64,000 nucleotides of DNA from Thiothrix winogradskyi (GTDB lineage: Bacteria; Pseudomonadota; Gammaproteobacteria; Thiotrichales; Thiotrichaceae), in contig NZ_CP091244.1 of the NCBI RefSeq assembly GCF_021650935.1, positions 1,860,001 through 1,924,000 of the forward strand, given 5' to 3'. A program made the position numbers and the translations under genes. Shown here piece after piece: positions 58,008 to 64,000 of the stretch. The first letter of the stretch is position 1; every line of letters starts with the position of its first letter. The notes below the pieces were generated by a model. That model searched no databases, was not told the DNA's origin, and worked only from the letters and a program-made list of their open reading frames with translations.

Positions 58008-60431
58008 ATGAAAGACATCCTTAATCAGTTTTCTAATATATCAGTTTACAAGGAAGATGGGGAATTTTTTCTTCACAAGCCATTGTTGTTGTTGGCTTAT
58101 CTTGGTTTTTGTTGGAGAGGGCGAGAGCGACTCATTTCTTTTGATGAGGCAAGTCAGAAGTTAATGAGTCTATTCAATGGCTTTTATTTGGCAGGCTCTG
58201 AATATGGCAATACACACTACCCATTTGGAAAGCTTGAAAACGATGGTATCTGGGAAGTAGAAAAAAGCTCTACCTTGAAAAGAACATCCGCAGGTCATTT
58301 ATTTAAAACTGAACTGATTGAGGATGGCATTAGAGCAGGCTTTTCTAAAGAAGTATATGATGATTTATCTAACAATAAGTGCTTGGTGTTAGATGCGGCT
58401 GATTTGCTATTGGGGCGTTATTTTGCGCCTGAACAACATCAGGGGCTGCGTGCAGCGGTCGGGCTACCGAGCGCAGATCATGCAACGACTTACAATACAT
58501 TGTATGGAGTGAAACAGGATATGGGGACTGTATCTGACTTACCAGAGCCAGTGATGGCTGAGCGGAATGATGGTATTGGTGAAGGCAATCTGGATTTATT
58601 TGACATAATCGCTGTGTTAAAGCCAAAAAACAAAGATCATCAAAACGCTTATATTGGTTATCTGAATTCTTTGCATAATCTCTCCGCCGATGGCTCCAAT
58701 GCCTTGGCAGAGTCACAAGCATTGAGTCCTTATTTTGATGAGTTGTATGTCGCATTCCCTTTAGCCAAAACGGTAAAAGACGCGCTAACCTCTGGTGAGG
58801 ATAAGGTCATTATCCTGACAGGTCATGCGGGTGATGGTAAGTCCACAGTTGCCTTGGATGTCTTTAAGCATTTGCACGGTTACGCACCCAATCAACCGCT
58901 TCAGCACAAGCTGAAAGAGCGGGAAGTGATGCGTGCTGGTAATCGGGAGATTTCCATCGTCAAAGATATGAGCGAGTTGAGCGCCCCAAATCGCTTAAGG
59001 TGGTTAGATGATGCCTTTGGCAAACCAGGTAGTTGGTTGATTATCAGCAACACGGGGCCGTTACTGAACAGTTTGTCTGAGTTCGTCAAAAATCACGGTA
59101 TTGCGGATGTTGCTTGGGTTGAGAATGAAGTCCTGAAAAAGCTGGATACGCCCTATAAAGAAGCTGAGCTTACCACTCATACCTTGCGATTAGGCGATAC
59201 CAGCAAGCCCTTGGTGATTCTGAATATGACGCGCCTGAACAATGTGGATTCAGGTGCAAGAGTGTTGGAGAAAATGCTGCTGCACTCTGGTTGGTCAGAG
59301 TGTCAAGGGTGTGACGTTGAGGATAGTTGCCCTCTGCGCAAGAACCGGCAAGCCTTACGGCAAGGTGATGTTATTGACCGGGTACGCTGGGTTTATCAAC
59401 GGCTAACCGCTTATGAACAGCGTCTGACACTGCGGCAAATCGTTGCCCATCTTGCCTTCTCCGTAACGGGTGGGCTGAGTTGTACAGAAGCGCATGATCA
59501 TGCCTACGACACCCAAGCCAGCAGTGGCAATGTGGATGAGGGGCTGGAAGGTATCCTGTTCAGCGAAAGTTTCTTTGGGTATCGGCGTGGTGAAATCGCA
59601 GAGAAGACAGGTGCTTTCAAGGCAATAGAGCTAATACGGCGGCTGGAGTTTGGCAGCCCATTTGCGGTTGATTTCGAGCGTAAATTGATTGCCGATGATG
59701 CAACCTCTTGGGTTGATTTGCCACCAGCATTAGCACCAGTAGCAAAACGCTGGCGTTCCTATGCCCGTGACCCGGCAGGCGTGCGTTGGCGTTTTGCATT
59801 GCGGCGCATGGCTTACCTTTACGGGCAGGTTGTTGATAAAAACGATAAAGGGCTGGATGCGTTTCTGGACAATTTCCTACAAGCACCCAAACTACGCCAA
59901 TTTGACCGTTGGCAACGCAATAAGGCTTTCGATATATCTTATTCAGAACAAGATGTCTTTAAAGATAATATTCTGAAGGTATTGTTAGAACTCTATTCTG
60001 GCTTTAGTGCAAGGCAATTTGAAAGCCATGATTTCTTATACCTAACATTACGTCGTGCTGACCGTGTAGCAGTTCAACCTGTGCAGATCGTCATGGCCAG
60101 CCTAAGCAATGAAGACTTTTCACTAAATTATGATGACAATCAATATTTACCTGTTCTGAATTATCGAGACGGTCAGGCTCGACTAATGCTCACTCTGCCA
60201 TTGCTTGATTATATCCAAGCCCGAAGCATTGGAAGTCTTGGAGGGCAATTGACGCCTATTCACTTAGCACAATTAGAATGGTTTCGTTCCAAACTATTGC
60301 AAGTTTCACGAAAAAATTCTCAAATCAACAATAAAATTGTGTTACTAAAAACAGGAATAGATGGAGCTGTCAATATCCATCGTTTTCTTTTTGATAGTAA
60401 TAATGGCAAGACCAAACTAAGAGTTAAGTGA
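58008..60431 (+). CDS. SspF/DptF-like restriction ATPase with sulfur-binding-like domain
   Basis: An 807-residue protein. Residues 1-160 carry HKPLLLLAYLGF, then HYPFGKLENDGIWEV (Y71, P72, F73), the opening found in the sulfur-binding domain that recognises phosphorothioate DNA in ScoMcrA-type nucleases. A linker leads to a P-loop ATPase (GHAGDGKSTVAL at 272-283) of the DptF type with ECQGCDVEDSCPL near 432, the Cys signature of that family. A C-terminal helical part follows. DptF-like proteins act in phosphorothioation-dependent restriction with DptG and DptH, or SspF-G-H. The fused sensing domain is unusual; see findings. Four-base overlap with the next gene. Confidence 0.7.
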   Translation: MKDILNQFSNISVYKEDGEFFLHKPLLLLAYLGFCWRGRERLISFDEASQKLMSLFNGFYLAGSEYGNTHYPFGKLENDGIWEVEKSSTLKRTSAGHLFKTELIEDGIRAGFSKEVYDDLSNNKCLVLDAADLLLGRYFAPEQHQGLRAAVGLPSADHATTYNTLYGVKQDMGTVSDLPEPVMAERNDGIGEGNLDLFDIIAVLKPKNKDHQNAYIGYLNSLHNLSADGSNALAESQALSPYFDELYVAFPLAKTVKDALTSGEDKVIILTGHAGDGKSTVALDVFKHLHGYAPNQPLQHKLKEREVMRAGNREISIVKDMSELSAPNRLRWLDDAFGKPGSWLIISNTGPLLNSLSEFVKNHGIADVAWVENEVLKKLDTPYKEAELTTHTLRLGDTSKPLVILNMTRLNNVDSGARVLEKMLLHSGWSECQGCDVEDSCPLRKNRQALRQGDVIDRVRWVYQRLTAYEQRLTLRQIVAHLAFSVTGGLSCTEAHDHAYDTQASSGNVDEGLEGILFSESFFGYRRGEIAEKTGAFKAIELIRRLEFGSPFAVDFERKLIADDATSWVDLPPALAPVAKRWRSYARDPAGVRWRFALRRMAYLYGQVVDKNDKGLDAFLDNFLQAPKLRQFDRWQRNKAFDISYSEQDVFKDNILKVLLELYSGFSARQFESHDFLYLTLRRADRVAVQPVQIVMASLSNEDFSLNYDDNQYLPVLNYRDGQARLMLTLPLLDYIQARSIGSLGGQLTPIHLAQLEWFRSKLLQVSRKNSQINNKIVLLKTGIDGAVNIHRFLFDSNNGKTKLRVK

Positions 60432-62101
60432 GAATTGGAGTTGAGCTTATGAACCGTGAAAATTTAATACTTCAACGATTCCCTGCAAATAATTTAGATG
60501 AGAAAGACAAAGCTAAGGAAAATCCTGCCATAAGGTTGTATGGTAAACGCTATTACAAGGATCAAACGCCAGTTGAGTACCTTGCTGAGTTTTTATTGGT
60601 CTTTGCATCTCCAAAGAAAAAAGAGATGCTCGAAAAAGATCATGTAATTTCTCATGGGGAGTTTCAATTTTACATTGATAAAAATAAGCCAGCTTATTAT
60701 CCTGAAGATAAGGTTGCGTTGAAGCTTTTTTCATTTTTTTCCAACTCAAAATTGGAAACTCGTCATCCCGCACACCGTCAGGCGTATATGGGTTCTTTAA
60801 AAATACTTGCTGAAAAAATTGATGGGGATGCAAATAACAAGAAAGAAACAATTCAGCTTCTACAAAGTTTACTCAATGGGTTTGTTGGTGTATCTAGTAA
60901 TAGGACATGGGTTACACAATGTTTCTTACCTGCATCAACAAGTCTTTTGTCACGAGAAATAGATTGGTTGCACAGTGGAAAAAGTGGTGCTAAAGATAAA
61001 GACTTAGATTGGGTCTACAATGATAAACTAGGATGCAATCCTGAGAAGCAATCTGATGATGATGGAGTCATGAACTATTTTGTTCATGATAGACATAATT
61101 TCATGGCAAGAGGAGGAGAATCGCTTTTTTTGCAATTGGTGAATTTATTTGACAATATTCAATCCGAAGACATAAAGATTTTCTCTGAAATTCCTTCCTA
61201 TTATCATCTTAAAGCTTTTATTGGAAATATCAAAAAAGATGTTGAAGATGGATTGTCTGCATTACTAACAAGTGGATCTGGATCACTGAATAATGCAATA
61301 GATTTTGTTAGCAGTGCTTTACATGGATATGATATTAATCCTAACCATGCAACATTGGGATGGATTCCCGCTTCAAGTAAAATTGAAGCTTTGTTATTTG
61401 CGATGGAAGTTAGAAATTTATGTGCATCTAACTTAGGGAACTTAGAAAAATTAGATCTATTGCAAACTTTGTGTTGTATGCAAGTTTTGAGAAGTCACTG
61501 CTTTCAAGCAAACCGGCTTGATGAGTGTGAATTACCTACTCATGGGTTTGTGGGAAATTATGTTTGGATTGCAGTAAATGAGAATGCGCCTCCTACTGAC
61601 TCTCTTAGAAAAATGGCACATGAATCATTTAAAAAAATTGATAATATACTTTATCGCGTCTTACGTCATGAAATGTTACCTAAACCTGTCTCTCGGTCTA
61701 ATAAAGATGCGTATAGCGAAGCAAACAAACATGGATACGATATATTCAAGAAACTTGCCAAAGACCTCGGCTTAGTCATCCCACGCCAAGGTCAAGGGAC
61801 ACGTTTCGTATTGCATCAAGGGTTGTTACGCTTCTTGGTTGCGGCATTGATACGTCCCGGTGAGCGCATCCGTCTGACCCACTTCTATCAACGTATTTTT
61901 GCCCATTACGGCATTGCCATTAGTGGTGACCAATTGAAAGTCGCTTTGCAGTGGATTGGCAAGGAAGCGGATGGGGATACTTACGCCGTTGCCTCCAGCA
62001 GTACGTGGGTGGAGGAGGCACTAAAGCAAGGCGGCTTTTTGGTCGAGTTATCAGATGCTGTTTCGATGGTCATGAATCCGGGCGAAGAGCAAACCATCTA
62101 A
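60428..62101 (+). CDS. SspG/DptG-like restriction-module protein
   Basis: A 557-residue protein with no enzyme motif that I can see. Its position after the DptF-like ATPase, its length, and the C-terminal block HQGLLRFLVAALIRPGERIR, then HFYQRIFAHYGIAISGDQLK point to the DptG/SspG role. The first 440 residues are strongly AT-rich; a sharp switch to GC-rich sequence near 61750 marks a composition seam inside the gene. Start ATG is coupled to the upstream stop. Confidence 0.6.
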   Translation: MRIGVELMNRENLILQRFPANNLDEKDKAKENPAIRLYGKRYYKDQTPVEYLAEFLLVFASPKKKEMLEKDHVISHGEFQFYIDKNKPAYYPEDKVALKLFSFFSNSKLETRHPAHRQAYMGSLKILAEKIDGDANNKKETIQLLQSLLNGFVGVSSNRTWVTQCFLPASTSLLSREIDWLHSGKSGAKDKDLDWVYNDKLGCNPEKQSDDDGVMNYFVHDRHNFMARGGESLFLQLVNLFDNIQSEDIKIFSEIPSYYHLKAFIGNIKKDVEDGLSALLTSGSGSLNNAIDFVSSALHGYDINPNHATLGWIPASSKIEALLFAMEVRNLCASNLGNLEKLDLLQTLCCMQVLRSHCFQANRLDECELPTHGFVGNYVWIAVNENAPPTDSLRKMAHESFKKIDNILYRVLRHEMLPKPVSRSNKDAYSEANKHGYDIFKKLAKDLGLVIPRQGQGTRFVLHQGLLRFLVAALIRPGERIRLTHFYQRIFAHYGIAISGDQLKVALQWIGKEADGDTYAVASSSTWVEEALKQGGFLVELSDAVSMVMNPGEEQTI

Positions 62102-62205
62102 TCCGTCATGAAGAGCCTATTGGATGTCAGAAGGAGGATATACGTTGATTTTGCATATTTAGTTTGATTAAATCAAACTAATCAATCATTTTCAACGGTC
62201 ATGCT
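62102..62205 (+). promoter_or_regulatory. Junction and AbiE operator region
   Basis: AGGAGG (62132-62137) is a strong ribosome site followed by no gene, only a six-codon TTG frame. Downstream is a perfect inverted repeat, TTAGTTTGAT (62159-62168) and ATCAAACTAA (62172-62181) around a three-base centre, a plausible AbiEi operator. The ATACGT at 62140-62145 recurs just before the partial gene at 63697, suggesting the toxin-antitoxin pair was inserted between them. Confidence 0.6.
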
Positions 62206-62850
62206 ATGCGCAATGCGGAGTTACAGCTTAAGTCTTTCGGCAATATCCCCATCATGCACCAGACCTTGATGTCGGCGCTCAAAGACTACAAAACACCCAA
62301 TAACAAGATTTCCCGCTGGCTGGATGAAGGCGTGCTGCTGCCCGTAAAACGCGGTTTGTATGTGGTATCCCCCGAATTGACCGGCAAGCCAGTGGAACGC
62401 TTGTTGGTTGCCAACCTGCTGTATGGGCCTTCGTGTGTGTCACTCGACTATGCGCTATGGCATCACGGTTTGATCCCGGAAAAAGTGCTGGAAATTACCT
62501 CAGTAACAACCCGGCGCAGCCAAACATTAGAAACGGGTGTAGGGCGTTTTTCCTACCAACACCTACCCAACCCTTTGTACCCGATTGGCATGGAGTCAGT
62601 AGCAGCGGAAGGTGGTGGTTATTGCCTGCTCGCCACACCTGCAAAAGCCTTGTGTGACCGCTTGGTGTTGACCCGCAACCTGCGGGTGCATTCGGTTAAA
62701 TCCATGCAGCGTTTCCTGCTGGATGACCTGAGGTTTGATGCGGATGAAGCGGGCATGATTGATCTGAAAATCATCGCAGCCTATTCACAATCCGGGCATA
62801 AAACAGAACTGCTAGGGCATTTACACGAGGCTATCAAACAATGGCAATGA
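62206..62850 (+). CDS. AbiEi-family antitoxin/transcription regulator
   Basis: A 214-residue protein with an N-terminal winged-helix unit (HQTLMSALKDYKTPNNKISR, then WLDEGVLLPVKRGLYVVSPE) and the AbiEi core (LVANLLYGPSCVSLDYALWH, RFSYQHLPNPLYP, YCLLATPAKALCDRLVL). AbiEi is the type IV antitoxin that binds inverted repeats before its own operon and counteracts AbiEii. Overlaps the toxin start by ten bases. Confidence 0.85.
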   Translation: MRNAELQLKSFGNIPIMHQTLMSALKDYKTPNNKISRWLDEGVLLPVKRGLYVVSPELTGKPVERLLVANLLYGPSCVSLDYALWHHGLIPEKVLEITSVTTRRSQTLETGVGRFSYQHLPNPLYPIGMESVAAEGGGYCLLATPAKALCDRLVLTRNLRVHSVKSMQRFLLDDLRFDADEAGMIDLKIIAAYSQSGHKTELLGHLHEAIKQWQ

Positions 62851-63680
62851 GCTTGCTGGAACAAATGCTGAGCCGCTACCCGCTGACTACTGCCGAGCAG
62901 CATGATCAAGCACTGCGGGAAGTCATGCAGGAAATTGCCCTCGCGGGTCTGAACCGCGCCGGTTTCTTTGAACAAGCGGCTTTTTACGGTGGCACTTGCC
63001 TGCGGATTTTTCATGGCTTGCCACGCTTCTCTGAAGACCTGGATTTTTCATTGCTACAGCCAGATGCCGGGTTTTCTTTGCAACCGTATTTCAAAGCAGT
63101 CATTGCCGAGTTCAAGGCACTGGGGCTGGAGGTCGACATTGCGGTCAAGCAGAAAACTGCCGACAGCCAGATAGAATCTGCCTTTTTGAAAAACAACACC
63201 CAAGTGTTCAGCCTGAATATTCGCAGTACCCGCAAAGTCAAAATCAAGTTTGAGGTAGACACCCTACCGCCACTGGGCTTTGCGACCGAAGAAAGGCTGT
63301 TGCTCCAACCGTTTTCCTTTTACGTCAAGTGCTATTCCTTGCCCGACCTGTTTGCCGGGAAGCTACATGCACTGCTGTTCCGCCAATGGAAAAACCGGGT
63401 TAAAGGGCGCGATTGGTTCGATTTTGAGTGGTATGTTCGCCATGCCGTTACCCCCAATCTGGCGCATTTTGCCAGACGCGCTTATGAAAGTGGCTCTCTT
63501 CAGCAAGAGGCCGTGACCCATGCTGAGCTACAAGCATTGTTGCAGCAACGCATTAGGTCGGTAGATTTTGAGAATGCCAAGCAGGATGTTGTGAAGTTCA
63601 TACCCGATGCCAAGGTACTGAATATCTGGTCAACAGACTACTTTCTACAACTGGCTCATAGGCTGACAGAGCCGTTCTAA
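62841..63680 (+). CDS. AbiEii-family nucleotidyltransferase toxin
   Basis: A 279-residue toxin. The nucleotidyltransferase signature GGTCLRIFHGLPRFSEDLDF supplies the G-G-T loop and the D-x-D metal pair (about residues 50-70). KVKIKFEVDTLPPLG and LFAGKLHALLFRQWKNRVKG follow the AbiEii template, with GRDWFDFEWYV after. AbiEii transfers nucleotides, probably to tRNA, and arrests growth during phage infection. Paired with the overlapping AbiEi gene. Confidence 0.85.
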   Translation: MAMSLLEQMLSRYPLTTAEQHDQALREVMQEIALAGLNRAGFFEQAAFYGGTCLRIFHGLPRFSEDLDFSLLQPDAGFSLQPYFKAVIAEFKALGLEVDIAVKQKTADSQIESAFLKNNTQVFSLNIRSTRKVKIKFEVDTLPPLGFATEERLLLQPFSFYVKCYSLPDLFAGKLHALLFRQWKNRVKGRDWFDFEWYVRHAVTPNLAHFARRAYESGSLQQEAVTHAELQALLQQRIRSVDFENAKQDVVKFIPDAKVLNIWSTDYFLQLAHRLTEPF

Positions 63681-63696
63681 TTCTGGAGAAATACGT

Positions 63697-64000
63697 ATGA
63701 ACCTGTTTGTTGAAGACTTGGCAGATTACCTGATCGGTGAGTGGACAAGAATTCAGGATGCCAAGGGTGGTACACAAGAAGCCCGCTTTATCATCGAAAG
63801 CCTGTCACCCGATAACACCTTCCAGCTTTTAGCAACATTGGAAGAAAAGCGTTTGCAGGCTTCCCAATCCTCGCGTCTGGAATGCCATTTCAAAGTAGCC
63901 AAAGGTTTGTGGGACGCATGGCAAATTCACTCCGGTGAATCGCGTGAAAGCCTGACCCGCAAAATGCAGGATTTGGGTGGTGTGGATGCCGACGGCACAT
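63697..64000 (+). CDS. Start of the next operon gene, SspH-like candidate, cut by window end
   Basis: An open frame from ATG 63697 (CTGGAG site) runs past the window end (101 codons visible). It begins NLFVEDLADYLIGEWTRIQD and contains FIIESLSPDNTFQLLATLEE and ECHFKVAKGLWDAW. The position after DptF/DptG-like genes suggests the large DptH/SspH helicase-nuclease, but the visible part has no diagnostic motif. Assignment is positional. Confidence 0.45.
   Translation, partial: MNLFVEDLADYLIGEWTRIQDAKGGTQEARFIIESLSPDNTFQLLATLEEKRLQASQSSRLECHFKVAKGLWDAWQIHSGESRESLTRKMQDLGGVDADGT

Overview
The window is a temperate tailed-phage genome joined to a host defence island, most likely in a gammaproteobacterium. 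The 3' tRNA-Thr(UGU) fragment near 49.55 kb reads like its gammaproteobacterial counterpart. A sulfur-oxidising Thiothrix-type host is a guess from overall style and was not tested. No ribosomal or housekeeping marker is present, so the species stays open.

Region 1 (1-12.1 kb) is the lysogeny and accessory side. It holds a Rha-type regulator, two ribbon-helix-helix proteins facing away from a shared operator region, an AT-rich HNH plus DEDDh-exonuclease protein, a solitary HicB-like protein, a strongly folded non-coding RNA candidate (3532-3740, possibly an orfless HEARO/omega RNA), a HicBA toxin-antitoxin pair, a tyrosine integrase with a DUF4224 partner, a minus-strand operon of three membrane proteins (one an M23 peptidase fused to a lytic transglycosylase), a RelE-type toxin-antitoxin pair and a CI-like repressor.

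Region 2 (12.1-15.7 kb) is the immunity switch and early genes. CI and Cro diverge over 14-bp TTAG-N6-CTAA operators that recur 1.5 kb away. Small early genes follow, then a RepA-like initiator and DnaA boxes.

Region 3 (15.7-48 kb) is the plus-strand virion programme of a short-tailed phage: terminase, portal, a long tail-fibre/receptor block interrupted by a lysis cassette (GH19-type endolysin, holin), scaffold, major capsid protein, a chain of overlapping head-completion and tail genes, internal virion proteins, and a 2437-residue polyvalent injection protein with lytic transglycosylase, zincin-like and phosphoribosyltransferase segments. Three late transcription blocks end in strong terminators.

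Region 4 (48-49.6 kb) holds small phage genes and a 3' tRNA-Thr fragment, read here as the right attachment site. The matching intact tRNA should lie left of the window. Region 5 (49.6-64 kb) begins with a second integrase and a ProQ/FinO protein, followed by a phosphorothioation defence operon. Cysteine desulfurase, DUF4007 protein, large ATPase and PAPS-reductase-like protein match SspA-SspB-SspC-SspD. Two further genes resemble the DptF/DptG-like restriction arm (SspF/SspG). An AbiEi-AbiEii pair sits between these and a truncated gene that may be SspH. The SspF-like ATPase carries an N-terminal domain resembling the sulfur-binding domain that reads phosphorothioate DNA. I regard this as the most interesting system in the window.
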